Source: an uncultured Prochlorococcus sp.
Lineage (GTDB): Bacteria > Cyanobacteriota > Cyanobacteriia > PCC-6307 > Cyanobiaceae
Length of the DNA: 64,000 nt
Direction: 5' to 3'
Assembly: GCA_902525075.1 (NCBI GenBank)
Contig: CABZFV010000002.1
Span: 62,001 to 126,000, forward strand
Below the pieces are notes generated by a model that was not told the DNA's origin, ran no database searches, and worked only from the letters and a program-made list of their open reading frames with translations. Position numbers and translations under genes: made by a program. This document shows, one piece after another, positions 1 through 8,883 of the stretch; the stretch's first letter is position 1, and the number at the start of each line of letters is the position of its first letter.

Positions 1-2
1 CC

Positions 3-125
3 ATTGCAGGTTTCAATATGATTTTATCAGGTGAATTGGATGATTTACCAGAACAGGCATTTTACTTAGTTGGTAATATTGATGAAGTAAAAGCAAAAGC
101 TGAAAAAATAAAATCAGAAAAATAA
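3..125 (+). CDS. atpD: F1F0 ATP synthase subunit beta, C-terminal fragment
   Basis: This is the 3' end of a gene that begins before the window. The readable frame runs from base 3 to the TAA at 123-125 and encodes about 40 residues. They include the stretch [18 protein letters not shown], which is the conserved C-terminal signature of the catalytic beta subunit. Beta carries the nucleotide-hydrolysing/synthesising sites of F1, but its P-loop is outside the window. The epsilon gene follows 40 bp later on the same strand, the usual cyanobacterial beta-epsilon pair. Seen: the frame and motif. Known: the family role. The assignment is secure despite the short piece. Confidence 0.93.
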   Translation: MAGFNMILSGELDDLPEQAFYLVGNIDEVKAKAEKIKSEK

Positions 126-165
126 ATATCTACATATATATTTAACCTTCAAAAATTTTAAATTA

Positions 166-570
166 ATGGCAATTTCTCTAAAAGTTTTAGCTCCTAATAA
201 AAATGTTTACCAAGGCGAAGCTGAAGAAGTAATCCTTCCTAGTACTACTGGTCAACTTGGTATACTCCCAGGACACATTTCTTTAGTTACTGCTATAGAT
301 ATTGGTGTTTTAAGGCTAAGAATGAATTCCCAGTGGAAATCAATAGCTCTTATGGGAGGCTTCGCTGAAATTGAATCAGATGAAGTTATAGTTTTGGTAA
401 ATAATGCTGAAATTGGTTCTGAAATTAATGTCCAAAATGCTGAACAAGATCTAAAAGAAGCAAAATTAACAATTAACAAATATTCTGAAAATGAAAAAAA
501 TCCAGAGAAAATTAAAGCCTTGAAAGAGGTTTCAAAGGCTGAGGCTAGGATTCAAGCAGCAAAGAACTAA
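166..570 (+). CDS. atpC: F1F0 ATP synthase subunit epsilon
   Basis: Encodes 134 residues, the normal length for cyanobacterial epsilon. Epsilon sits in the F1 central stalk with gamma and restrains ATP hydrolysis. The N-terminal part (about residues 1-85) is the beta-sandwich, with the typical [15 protein letters not shown] segment near residue 23. The C-terminal part (about 88-134) is charged and helical, as expected for the regulatory helix pair. The ATG at 166 lies 40 bp after the atpD stop, so the two are probably co-transcribed. The remaining ATP synthase genes are about 8 kb away at 8884-14617 on the other strand, and this pair converges on them. Confidence 0.96.
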   Translation: MAISLKVLAPNKNVYQGEAEEVILPSTTGQLGILPGHISLVTAIDIGVLRLRMNSQWKSIALMGGFAEIESDEVIVLVNNAEIGSEINVQNAEQDLKEAKLTINKYSENEKNPEKIKALKEVSKAEARIQAAKN

Positions 571-573
571 TCT

Positions 574-1050
574 TTAAGCGGTTCCACAAAAAGTTACTTC
601 GGGAAACTTTAATTTGGCTTCTTCCAATTTTTTTGTCTTACCTTCTTCTTGCCAGTAATTTATCACTTCAGTAGCTTTATTCAATATTTCTACTCTCTCG
701 TTATCTGTAATCCAACCTTTATTCTCAAGTTCACTTTTTAATTTTTCCCAAGCATCATCTCTTGGCCAAAAATAATAGGCAGTAAGAGGGCTTGGGCCTC
801 CACCTACAATTTGATCCACTGCTAAAGCCACATTATCAGGTAACCACAATACTTTAATTATGAACCTTCCTTCATCAGGTTTAGGGGTATAACCAGTGGG
901 TACTCCATCTTCATCAATTGTGGCAGATGCCAATACAGCTGTGGCACCCATCATTCCTAAATTAGGAGAAGAATTTTTAGAGTTTGATGCATCACTTTTT
1001 TTTTCCTTTTTTTCTGTTGAATTTTGATTTAACTTATCTGATGAAGTCAT
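574..1050 (-). CDS. PSRP-3/Ycf65 family ribosomal protein
   Basis: Encodes 158 residues. Residues 62-135 match the plastid/cyanobacterial-specific ribosomal protein PSRP-3 (Ycf65, a small-subunit component). Recognisable pieces are the [18 protein letters not shown] region (63-80) and [18 protein letters not shown] (87-104), followed by ATEVINYWQ. The first 60 residues are Ser/Lys/Asn-rich and look disordered, so the protein is longer than the plastid form. It converges tail to tail with atpC, with a 3-bp gap between the stops. Inference: it is a small-subunit ribosomal protein in this cell. The conserved core makes this a confident family call, but the role of the N-terminal extension is unknown. 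Confidence 0.88.
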   Translation of the reverse strand: MTSSDKLNQNSTEKKEKKSDASNSKNSSPNLGMMGATAVLASATIDEDGVPTGYTPKPDEGRFIIKVLWLPDNVALAVDQIVGGGPSPLTAYYFWPRDDAWEKLKSELENKGWITDNERVEILNKATEVINYWQEEGKTKKLEEAKLKFPEVTFCGTA

Positions 1051-1156
1051 TCACTTATTTATATTTAATAAATAATTTATCAGTTTATGGTCACATATTG
1101 ATTGATTTATTCAAAATTTCTTGATTTAAGTTATTGATAACTTCCAAAAAGGATTT

Positions 1157-1315
1157 TTATCTATCATGAGATACTTCATAAAAATCATAAATAGTGGCTT
1201 CCAATGAATCCCAAAGATCTTTGGGGATATCGTTTTCTTCTGCGAACATGCCAAGCTGACTAGCCAAGCCTCTTGCTTGAGAAAGTTTCGAATCATATGA
1301 ATCGGACTTATTCAT
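1157..1315 (-). CDS. small conserved-looking protein, 52 aa
   Basis: Reading the minus strand from the ATG at 1315 gives 52 codons ending in TAA at 1157-1159. The protein is soluble-looking and acidic toward the C-terminus. It contains the stretch QARGLASQLGMFAEENDIPK and ends DFYEVSHDR. It has no membrane segment, signal peptide or cysteine pair. The composition is protein-like: balanced residues and no low-complexity runs, unlike the surrounding A/T spacer. It lies between pepP and the PSRP-3 gene on the same strand. I do not recognise a characterised family and infer no function. Confidence 0.62.
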   Translation of the reverse strand: MNKSDSYDSKLSQARGLASQLGMFAEENDIPKDLWDSLEATIYDFYEVSHDR

Positions 1316-1368
1316 TTTTAAGCTTCAACTTAATAAAAAATAAATCTATTAACTTAATAAGTCAAATT

Positions 1369-2694
1369 TCAAAATTCTAATTCAGCAATTTCTTTTTGTG
1401 CAGTAATACTTAAAACTTCTGGGTTTGTATCTGTGACCAAGACATCATCTTCTATTCTTATCCCTATGCCTTTCCATTTCTCATGTATAGAGGGTTGTCC
1501 CTCAGGGACTGGGATCCTATCACTTATGTAAATCCCAGGTTCTACAGTAAGAATCATTCCATTCTGTAATGGCACTTCATAGTCCCCCATTCTGTATGCT
1601 CCAACATCATGAACATCCAAGCCGAGCCAATGTCCAGTTCTATGCATGTAAAGATGTTTATAAGATTGGTTCTCAATTATCTCTTCAGTACTGCCGGACA
1701 ATAAACCAATTTCTTTTAATCCTTCTATAAGAATTGTTAAAGCAACATTATGTACAGCACTAGAATTAGATCCCTTTACAGCACTTTTGATTGCATTTTT
1801 TTGCGCACTCAATACAATTTCATAGATAACTTTTTGCTCATTCGAAAATTTACCACCTATTGGAAAAGTTCTTGTTATGTCTCCATTGTAATAATCAATT
1901 AGAGAGCAGCCAGCATCCACCAACAATAAATCTTCCTTCTTCAAAGGTGAGTTATTTGAGGTGTAATGCAAAATACATGCATTATCTCCTGATGCAACAA
2001 TTGAGTTATAAGCTGGTCCTCTCGCCCCTTTTTCCAGAAAGAATCCCTCTAAAAGGCCCTGAATTTGTCTTTCATTTTTCTTTGATGAGATAGATTCTCT
2101 AACTAGTTCATGAGCTTCGGCTGAAATTTGTATAGCCTCTCTCATTCTGTTAATTTCAAATTCACTTTTAATTAATCTCATCTGATTTAAATAAATCTCT
2201 GGAGATTTTATAGAGTTTGCACCAATACCTGATCTTGATCGATTTTCAAGTTGTTGTGAAAATATCTCTAGTACTATTTTCTCAATTAATGGATACTTAC
2301 CTATTGAAAAAACAAGTTCATCGGAACCATTTATATAACCTGGAAGTAAATCTCTTAGTTCGGTTATTGAGTGAGCCTTATCAGCCTTAAAATCTTTTTC
2401 TGCGCCTTCTAAACCCCATCTAAAGCCATGCCAGACTTCACTTATAACATCTTTAGGAGCGACAAACATAATAAATCTCTCTCCCTTTGGCTTATGCGAT
2501 AAGAAAAGAGCAATTGCATCAGGCTCATCGAAACCAGTTAAATACCAAAAATTACTATCTTGTCTAAAAGGGTATTCACAATCGGCATGATGCTTTACAA
2601 GATTAGCTCCTGGAATAATGGCAGCTTTTCCATCTAATTTATTCAAGAAAATTTCTCTCCTTTCTTCAAAAACTTTATGGTCAGGTTTAAACAT
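1369..2694 (-). CDS. pepP: Xaa-Pro aminopeptidase (M24B)
   Basis: Encodes 441 residues, typical for aminopeptidase P. The enzyme removes N-terminal residues that precede proline and uses two metal ions. The N-terminal domain (about 1-170) is the creatinase-like domain with the PFRQDSNFWYLTGF motif near residue 42. The catalytic pita-bread domain follows. All five expected metal ligands are visible: D260 and D272 (in GDITRTFP), H355 (in HRTGHWLGLD), E385 (in TVEPGIY) and E415 (in RIEDD). No signal peptide is seen, so it is cytoplasmic. It is separated from the divergent CNNM-type gene by 73 bp, which must hold both promoters. Confidence 0.93.
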   Translation of the reverse strand: MFKPDHKVFEERREIFLNKLDGKAAIIPGANLVKHHADCEYPFRQDSNFWYLTGFDEPDAIALFLSHKPKGERFIMFVAPKDVISEVWHGFRWGLEGAEKDFKADKAHSITELRDLLPGYINGSDELVFSIGKYPLIEKIVLEIFSQQLENRSRSGIGANSIKSPEIYLNQMRLIKSEFEINRMREAIQISAEAHELVRESISSKKNERQIQGLLEGFFLEKGARGPAYNSIVASGDNACILHYTSNNSPLKKEDLLLVDAGCSLIDYYNGDITRTFPIGGKFSNEQKVIYEIVLSAQKNAIKSAVKGSNSSAVHNVALTILIEGLKEIGLLSGSTEEIIENQSYKHLYMHRTGHWLGLDVHDVGAYRMGDYEVPLQNGMILTVEPGIYISDRIPVPEGQPSIHEKWKGIGIRIEDDVLVTDTNPEVLSITAQKEIAELEF

Positions 2695-2767
2695 AAATTC
2701 GTATTGGCGTGTTTAAAAAAAAAATGGAAGAATGAATTAAAACAGATTTAGTAACTAATCTACCTTA

Positions 2768-3751
2768 ATGGAACCAAGTGTTTACGGATTATTTTTACTC
2801 ATATTAATTATATTAATTGGATCTGCATGTTGTTCGGGAGTGGAAGCAGCTTTTTTAGCTGTAAATTCAATTAGAATTTTAGAAATTGCCTCTAGACAAA
2901 AGCCAAAAAGTTCTGCAAATCAACTTTTAAAACTTAGAAAACATCTTGGACGGACACTAACAGTAATTACTATTACTAATAATGGATTTAATATAATTGG
3001 CAGTCTCATTTTAGGCGTATACGGAGCATTGGTAATTAATAGCAGGTTTGGTTTAACCCTTTTTTCAGTAGCTTTTTACATACTTGTTGTTTTAGTAGGA
3101 GAAGTTCTTCCAAAAGCTCTTGGCACAAGATTTTCAGTTCAAATAGCACTATTATCTGTTCCTATCTTGCGAATATTAAATACTTTAATGAGGCCATTCT
3201 TAATATTAATTGAACAGATATTTCCAGTTATTACAGCAGAAAACGAAATTTCAACTGATGAAGAAGAAATTAGACAAATGGCAAAAATTGGAAGTCAAAA
3301 AGGTTTGATAGAGGCTGATGAGGCAGCAATGATATTTAAGGTTTTTCAATTAAACGACTTAAAAGCAAAAGACTTAATGACCCCTAGGGTATCGGCACCT
3401 TGTCTTGATGGGTCATCAAATCTTGATGAAATTTCAAAACTAATTATGTCTGATAGCTCTCCATGGTGGGTTATTTTGGGAGATAAAGTTGACAAAATAC
3501 AAGGGGTAGTAAAGCGTGAGAAAATGTTGGCAGACTTAATTAATGGAGAAAATAAAAAATTATTATCAGAAATTTGCGAACCTGTGGACTACATTCCCGA
3601 AATGATTAAAGCAGATCAATTATTAACTAAATTTGACAAGAATCATAAAGGAGTGAAAGTAGTAGTAGATGAATTCGGGGGATTTGTGGGAATTATTGGT
3701 GCCGAAGCTGTGTTATCTGTATTAGCTGGCTGGTGGAAAAATAAATCATGA
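2768..3751 (+). CDS. CNNM/CorC-like DUF21 membrane protein
   Basis: Encodes 327 residues. The N-terminal half holds several hydrophobic helices (roughly residues 5-27, 60-85, 90-115, 125-150). It contains the CCSGVEAAFLAVNSIR segment, the usual DUF21 pattern of a small-residue turn followed by E-x-A. After about residue 165 comes an acidic linker (STDEEEIRQMA) and a soluble region with LMTPR, which marks the start of a CBS pair. Family knowledge: DUF21-CBS proteins are linked to Mg2+ or other divalent cation transport, and are often misnamed hemolysins. The next gene begins inside this stop (4-bp ATGA overlap), so the two are translationally coupled. The second CBS half looks degenerate. Confidence 0.85.
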   Translation: MEPSVYGLFLLILIILIGSACCSGVEAAFLAVNSIRILEIASRQKPKSSANQLLKLRKHLGRTLTVITITNNGFNIIGSLILGVYGALVINSRFGLTLFSVAFYILVVLVGEVLPKALGTRFSVQIALLSVPILRILNTLMRPFLILIEQIFPVITAENEISTDEEEIRQMAKIGSQKGLIEADEAAMIFKVFQLNDLKAKDLMTPRVSAPCLDGSSNLDEISKLIMSDSSPWWVILGDKVDKIQGVVKREKMLADLINGENKKLLSEICEPVDYIPEMIKADQLLTKFDKNHKGVKVVVDEFGGFVGIIGAEAVLSVLAGWWKNKS

Positions 3752-4989
3752 AACATTTAAAAATTAAAGAAAATTATTTACTATTAAAAAAATGGTGGGA
3801 GACTATTGATCTTACCAATTATGAAAAAAGTTATCTTAATAGAGAAATAATTTCTTTTAATCAACAACTTTTAAGACTCAAAGAAAAAAAATTAAGAATT
3901 GGCGCATATGGTAAATCAGGTGTAGGAAAATCTTCTGTTTTAAATTCGTTATTAAAAAAAGACATATTCAAAACAGATATTATTAATGGGACCACAAATG
4001 AAATACAGTCGGAAATATTGACTCTTAAAGATCAAACACTCAATAGTTTAGAGATGCTAGATCCTCCAGGATTTGATTTCTACAATATTAAATGCCCAGA
4101 TAAAGTTTACTCTTTCATAAATCATTCAGATCTTATTCTTTTTATAGTTTCCGGAGATTTAAATAGAAATGAGTTAAACGAAATCAGCTCTTTTATAAAA
4201 GATGGAAAAAAAATTATTTTAATTTTAAACAAAATCGATCTATTTAATAAAAATGAATTAAAAGAAATAATTGAAAATATAAAGTTTAAGCTTCCAAAAG
4301 ATTTAAATATTCCAATAATCATTAATAATGAAAATAATCTTAAAAATTACATAGCAAAATTAATCAATCAATATGGTGAGATACTATTAACACTAAATTC
4401 TATTCAATCAGCTGACAAATTGTTTCTGAAAATAAAAGAGCAAAGATTGAAAAGAAGGCAGAAATTAGCTCAATCCACTATTGGTAAATTTTCGACTATG
4501 AAGGCATCCGCAGTAGCTCTTAATCCTTTTATTTTAATTGATGTTGCTGGTAGTTTTGCACTAGATACTGCATTAATCAACGAATTAAGTAAGATTTACG
4601 GCTTAAAGTTGAAAGGTGAATCTATAAGAAAAATATTTAAAAATATATCTATTAATAATTTATGTTTGGGAATAACTCAAGTAGGCGTTAATACCTCTTT
4701 CAACCTTATTAAGAAACTTATTCTTTTAACAGCACCTTTTACTAACGGGCTTTCATTATTACCCTATGGCCCCATAGCAATTATTCAAGCAGCAATCGCA
4801 ATTCACTCTACAAAAATTCTAGGGAAATTAGCAGCAAAAGAGATATTTATAAGAAGCAAAGCTTCTTTTATAGAGCCTGCTATTTTGATCCAAACTATGC
4901 ACTTTAATGATCCAGAGATTTTTAACTACATAAATATTTATTTTTCAAATAGAAATTTAAATAATAATTTTGTTAGTTTTCTTCCTTAA
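3748..4989 (+). CDS. Era-like GTPase with hydrophobic C-terminal DUF697-type region
   Basis: Encodes 413 residues. The G domain shows a P-loop GKSGVGKS at 55-62, a switch threonine at 82-83, G3 as DPPG at 105-108 and G4 NKID at 161-164. From about 245 on the protein is hydrophobic with repeated helical stretches, resembling the DUF697 region of YcjF-like GTPases. The protein therefore probably binds or acts at the membrane. Its start overlaps the CNNM-like gene by 4 bp, and nadD follows after 8 bp. Inference: it may work with the membrane protein upstream. The nucleotide hydrolysed is predicted from NKID specificity. The biological role is unknown. Confidence 0.82.
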   Translation: MKHLKIKENYLLLKKWWETIDLTNYEKSYLNREIISFNQQLLRLKEKKLRIGAYGKSGVGKSSVLNSLLKKDIFKTDIINGTTNEIQSEILTLKDQTLNSLEMLDPPGFDFYNIKCPDKVYSFINHSDLILFIVSGDLNRNELNEISSFIKDGKKIILILNKIDLFNKNELKEIIENIKFKLPKDLNIPIIINNENNLKNYIAKLINQYGEILLTLNSIQSADKLFLKIKEQRLKRRQKLAQSTIGKFSTMKASAVALNPFILIDVAGSFALDTALINELSKIYGLKLKGESIRKIFKNISINNLCLGITQVGVNTSFNLIKKLILLTAPFTNGLSLLPYGPIAIIQAAIAIHSTKILGKLAAKEIFIRSKASFIEPAILIQTMHFNDPEIFNYINIYFSNRNLNNNFVSFLP

Positions 4990-4997
4990 AACTTAAA

Positions 4998-5564
4998 ATG
5001 GAAAAAAGCATTGCTTTGTTTGGTACGAGTGCTGATCCACCTACAATTGGGCACAAAAAAATTCTTGAAGAATTATCCAAAATATATGCTTTTACCATTA
5101 GCTATGTAAGTAACAACCCCAAAAAAAAGCACATAGAGGATATCTCAATTCGTAGCCATTTATTAAAAACTCTTATTGATGATTTAGATAATCCGAAAAT
5201 ATTATTTAATCAAGAAATAAGTAGCCAATGGGCAGTAGAGTCAATCAAAAAATGTAAAGAAATTTATAAATCCAATAATTTAGATTTTGTTATTGGCAGT
5301 GATTTAATTAAAGATATTTTCTACTGGAAAAATTTCAACAAAATCATTTTAGAGGTAAGTTTTTTTATAATTTTGAGAGAGAGTTATCCTGTTGAATCAA
5401 ATACTCTTAAGATGTTAGAAACTTATAATGTGAAATTTAAGATTTCATCCATAAAAATCCCAAACATTTCAAGTTCTAAGTTCAGATTAAATTTTAATTA
5501 TTCTAATTTACCAGCGTCTTTAATAGATTTTGTTAAGAGGAATAATTTATATGAATCCACTTAA
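4998..5564 (+). CDS. nadD: nicotinate-nucleotide adenylyltransferase
   Basis: Encodes 188 residues. It transfers AMP from ATP to nicotinate mononucleotide to make deamido-NAD, the penultimate step of NAD synthesis. The N-terminal FGTSADPPTIGH (residues 8-19) is the nucleotidyltransferase motif, in the TxGH rather than HxGH form. The C-terminal ISSSKFR is the second ATP-binding signature. It sits 8 bp after the GTPase gene and 8 bp before nadE, which catalyses the next step. This context supports NadD over a pantetheine-phosphate or nicotinamide mononucleotide enzyme. Confidence 0.9.
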   Translation: MEKSIALFGTSADPPTIGHKKILEELSKIYAFTISYVSNNPKKKHIEDISIRSHLLKTLIDDLDNPKILFNQEISSQWAVESIKKCKEIYKSNNLDFVIGSDLIKDIFYWKNFNKIILEVSFFIILRESYPVESNTLKMLETYNVKFKISSIKIPNISSSKFRLNFNYSNLPASLIDFVKRNNLYEST

Positions 5565-5572
5565 TTAGTTGA

Positions 5573-7270
5573 ATGAAGTTTTTACTTGCTCAAATTAATC
5601 CAGTTGTTGGCGATTTAGAGGGCAATGCAAAAAGAATACTGAATATTGCTTCAAAAGCTAGTTCAATTTCTGCTGATTTTGTTCTTACTCCAGAATTATC
5701 ATTATGGGGATATCCTGCAAATGACTTACTTTTTAAAAAAAATTTAATCAACAATCAATACCAAATTCTTGATCAATTAGCTTTAGATATTAATAAAAAA
5801 TATGGAAACTTAAGCATCTCAATCGGAATAGCTGAGATAATAAATGATTCTTTTTTTCCTAATCTTTATAATTCTATTGCGTTGGTTGAGGGCGGTGAAT
5901 GGAAAATAATTGCTCGGAAAATTATTCTTCCCACGTATGAAGTATTTGATGAGAAAAGATACTTTAGATCAGAAGAAAAAGTTTCCGTATTGGTTAAACA
6001 AATTAAAAATAAAACTTGGCGACTTGGCTTTACTATATGTGAGGATTTATGGGTCAACAAAGATATAGAAGGTAGAGGAATCCATAGAAAAAATCCCATT
6101 GTTGATTTAAAGAAAAAAAAAGTTGATATTTTAGTAAATTTATCAGCCTCCCCATATACTCTAAAAAAGTTAGAGCTAAGATCCAAGGTTTCCAGTTTTG
6201 CTGCACAATATCTTCAAGTACCGCTTATTTATGTCAACCAGATTGGAGCAAATGATAATTTAATTTTTGATGGAAATAGTTTTATTCTTGATAAGAATGG
6301 ATCTAAAATTAAGCAACTAAAATCCTTTTCGGAAGATCTTTCCAGCTGGGAAATTGAGCAAACAAAACCTGAAAAAAATGAATTTGAAAACTCCGAAATG
6401 TCATCAATTTTTGATGCATTAGTCCTTGGTGTTAAAGATTATGCAAAAAAATGTGGATTTAAAACAGCTCTAGTTGGATTAAGTGGAGGTATTGATTCAG
6501 CACTTGTCTCAGCAATTGCTACAGCGGCTCTGGGAAGTGATAATGTTTATTGCGTTTCAATGCCCTCTAAGTGGAACTCATCTCATTCGAAGAGTGATGC
6601 AAAAGATTTAGCAAGAAGATTAAAGATAAGTTTCAAGAGCATGTCAATTGAAAAATTGATGACCTCTTTTGAAGAATCATTTATAAAAACCATATCTTTC
6701 GAGATGGATGAAATAACAAATCAAAATATTCAGTCAAGGATAAGAGGCACACTTCTTATGGCTTTAGCAAATCAAGAAAAGCATTTGTTACTCTCAACAG
6801 GCAATAAATCAGAACTGGCCGTAGGATATTGCACACTTTATGGTGATATGAATGGGGGATTATCTGTAATTGGGGATTTATATAAAACTAATGTTTTTAA
6901 ATTATGCAATTGGCTTGATAGTGAAGATTCAATTAATCGTAGAAAGTTGTATATGTTAGATACTAATGTAGATATTATTGGCGAAAATATACGTACGAAA
7001 GCTCCAAGTGCCGAATTAGGTCCTGATCAATTAGATACTGATTCTCTCCCACCTTATTCTATTTTAGATAATATTCTTAAAGGAATTATTGAAGAGAAAA
7101 AAGATTTACAACAACTAGAAGAATATGGTTATAAAAAAGATTTAATTTTAAAAATTATCTCACTCATAAAAAAAGCGGAATTTAAAAGAAAGCAGGCTCC
7201 TCCAATCCTAAAACTAAGCAGTCAATCATTAGGAAGTGACTGGAGATTTCCCATAGCAATATCTTATTAA
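5573..7270 (+). CDS. nadE: glutamine-dependent NAD+ synthetase
   Basis: Encodes 565 residues, the full two-domain form. The N-terminal nitrilase-like amidase domain has its catalytic triad visible: E41 (TPELSLWGYP), K116 (ARKIILP) and C156 (TICEDLW). It releases ammonia from glutamine. The C-terminal synthetase domain carries the PP-loop SGGIDS at 304-309 and a later STGNKSE motif. It amidates deamido-NAD to NAD+ at the expense of ATP. It follows nadD by 8 bp. Its 3' end overlaps by 4 bp with the convergent DUF3326 gene. Confidence 0.96.
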   Translation: MKFLLAQINPVVGDLEGNAKRILNIASKASSISADFVLTPELSLWGYPANDLLFKKNLINNQYQILDQLALDINKKYGNLSISIGIAEIINDSFFPNLYNSIALVEGGEWKIIARKIILPTYEVFDEKRYFRSEEKVSVLVKQIKNKTWRLGFTICEDLWVNKDIEGRGIHRKNPIVDLKKKKVDILVNLSASPYTLKKLELRSKVSSFAAQYLQVPLIYVNQIGANDNLIFDGNSFILDKNGSKIKQLKSFSEDLSSWEIEQTKPEKNEFENSEMSSIFDALVLGVKDYAKKCGFKTALVGLSGGIDSALVSAIATAALGSDNVYCVSMPSKWNSSHSKSDAKDLARRLKISFKSMSIEKLMTSFEESFIKTISFEMDEITNQNIQSRIRGTLLMALANQEKHLLLSTGNKSELAVGYCTLYGDMNGGLSVIGDLYKTNVFKLCNWLDSEDSINRRKLYMLDTNVDIIGENIRTKAPSAELGPDQLDTDSLPPYSILDNILKGIIEEKKDLQQLEEYGYKKDLILKIISLIKKAEFKRKQAPPILKLSSQSLGSDWRFPIAISY

Positions 7271-8325
7271 TCACGATAAGAACACTGTTGGATTTTTTTT
7301 AAAGGCCGTTTAACTGAATCAAGGTTGATACCTTTTTTGATAGCAAGAATTATGCCTGCAGCTTCTAAATAATTATCAACTTCAAACAGATTGGGATAAT
7401 TGTAAAACTCATTTGTCACTTTTAATGTATTTTGATTTTTTACAGAAATAATATTTAAACCTTTTTCAATCCCTGCTAGTACTGCTTCTCCACCTAATGC
7501 ACCATTAGGAACAACAATAGATTCAATCTGATTAGGGTGTAGGGAGATTGATTCATTTTTAGCAGGCAATTCAACAATGTCAGGTGCATTGCTTAACCCA
7601 ATCAGTACTGATGGTAAAAAGGTGTGTCCTATTTCTTCTGCAGCTGCACGAGGATCTAAATTTTCATTCAATTCAATTGGATTTAAAGCAGGTGCGTGAG
7701 CACAGGGAACTCTTAGAAATTTGCTTATTAAATGACTTATAACTGCTTCGACTCCAGCAATAGGATCAACCCCTTTCCCCTCTCGATAGATATTAGTTTC
7801 TAAAGAATCTGGATCATCTGGAAATTTTGCCACAATTGCTATTGCCGTAACTCCTTTTTCTTTTAAACATTTTCCAGCATCAATTAGAGTATCAGGATTT
7901 TCAATTGTGCCAGCACTGATTTTTGAAGAATCAGAATCAATAACTATGTTTAATGGCTTTTTTGTAATCACATAAGAATGAATATTAATCCCTAAAGTAG
8001 AAACACATGCATCAGCAACTTGTAAATGTCTTACTAATATTTCTTTTTCAATGGCTGAATCAAAAATTATTCCAATTTTCTGTTGCTTTACCTTTTTTAA
8101 AGCGATTTCTCCTTTAGCAAGTCTGTCTAAACTATAACCCTCAACATAAAAAATATTTTTATCTTTTTCAGAAAGAGTACCGCCATTCATAACATTTGGA
8201 TGAGTAATTAAACATCCACTTGCGGATGCTAATAATTTAGCGGTAGGAAGTGCATCCCCAGCAAAACCTCCTACTTCACAACCAATACCAGTTGGAACAA
8301 TGAATATTGTAGGTGAATTTTCCAT
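7267..8325 (-). CDS. DUF3326 family protein of unknown function
   Basis: Encodes 352 residues. The N-terminal segment IFIVPTGIGCEVGGFAGDA and the later stretch around residues 215-235 (APALNPIE, DPRAAAEEIGHTFLPS) match what I remember of the cyanobacterial/plant DUF3326 family. The protein is soluble, with no signal peptide and no classical nucleotide-binding loop. Gly-rich turns (NGALGGEAVLAGIEKG) suggest an alpha/beta enzyme fold, but I cannot name a substrate. It lies upstream of nothing on its own strand except by convergence with nadE. The ferredoxin and 63-aa genes precede it on the same strand. Function not assigned. Confidence 0.72.
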   Translation of the reverse strand: MENSPTIFIVPTGIGCEVGGFAGDALPTAKLLASASGCLITHPNVMNGGTLSEKDKNIFYVEGYSLDRLAKGEIALKKVKQQKIGIIFDSAIEKEILVRHLQVADACVSTLGINIHSYVITKKPLNIVIDSDSSKISAGTIENPDTLIDAGKCLKEKGVTAIAIVAKFPDDPDSLETNIYREGKGVDPIAGVEAVISHLISKFLRVPCAHAPALNPIELNENLDPRAAAEEIGHTFLPSVLIGLSNAPDIVELPAKNESISLHPNQIESIVVPNGALGGEAVLAGIEKGLNIISVKNQNTLKVTNEFYNYPNLFEVDNYLEAAGIILAIKKGINLDSVKRPLKKIQQCSYRD

Positions 8326-8352
8326 TTTTAAAAATATTTCAATTTATATTTT

Positions 8353-8544
8353 TTAATTAGCTATGACAGCTTTAATTTTAAGTTTTTTTGTTCCAAAAGA
8401 GTCAATAGAATTTTGAATATCAACAATTGACCATCGAATTAAATCTCCTTTTTTTTCTAAATTTGTAATGATGAATAACCTTAAATTTTTTAATTTTATT
8501 GAAACTGGCCAATCTAAATAATAATCAACTGAACTTAATTTCAT
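8353..8544 (-). CDS. small hypothetical protein, 63 aa
   Basis: Encodes 63 residues, including a Trp-containing segment (YYLDWPVSIKLKNLRLFI) and a lysine-rich C-terminus. Its start codon overlaps the stop of the 2Fe-2S ferredoxin gene by 4 bp, which argues that it is translated and coupled to it. It has no transmembrane helix, metal motif or repeat. I do not recognise the family. The tight coupling hints at a partner or regulator of the ferredoxin, but that is inference. Confidence 0.68.
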   Translation of the reverse strand: MKLSSVDYYLDWPVSIKLKNLRLFIITNLEKKGDLIRWSIVDIQNSIDSFGTKKLKIKAVIAN

Positions 8545-8867
8545 TTTTGATATTTTCCAAATTGATCATGATATAAATCATCTTCGACTTCTTTACCAAT
8601 AACAATATTCAAATCTGACTTGGGGTATGCTACACACAAAAGTGCAAAGCCCTTGTCCCGTAAATCATCATTTAATCCCATAGCATCTTCCTGATCTACG
8701 GATCCTTCCAATATCATGGATGCACAATCTGTACAAACTCCTGAACAACAACTACTTGGTAAATCTATTCCATTCATTTTTGCCGCTGAAATAATATCTT
8801 GATCCTCAGAACAGTAAAAACTAAACGTCTTTTGCTCAAATTGAACTTTGATATTGTATTCAGGCAT
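8541..8867 (-). CDS. plant-type [2Fe-2S] ferredoxin
   Basis: Encodes 108 residues. The four cluster ligands of a plant-type ferredoxin are visible: C40, C45 and C48 (in SSCCSGVCTDCAS) and C78 (in LLCVAYP). It is longer than photosynthetic PetF by a short C-terminal tail (EVEDDLYHDQFGKYQK) and diverges from it in the loop before the cluster. It is therefore probably one of the low-abundance accessory ferredoxins, with an electron-transfer partner that cannot be read from sequence. It is coupled to the downstream 63-aa gene by a 4-bp overlap and lies 17 bp downstream of atpG on the same strand. Confidence 0.9.
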   Translation of the reverse strand: MPEYNIKVQFEQKTFSFYCSEDQDIISAAKMNGIDLPSSCCSGVCTDCASMILEGSVDQEDAMGLNDDLRDKGFALLCVAYPKSDLNIVIGKEVEDDLYHDQFGKYQK

Positions 8868-8883
8868 ATCCTAAATCCTATTA

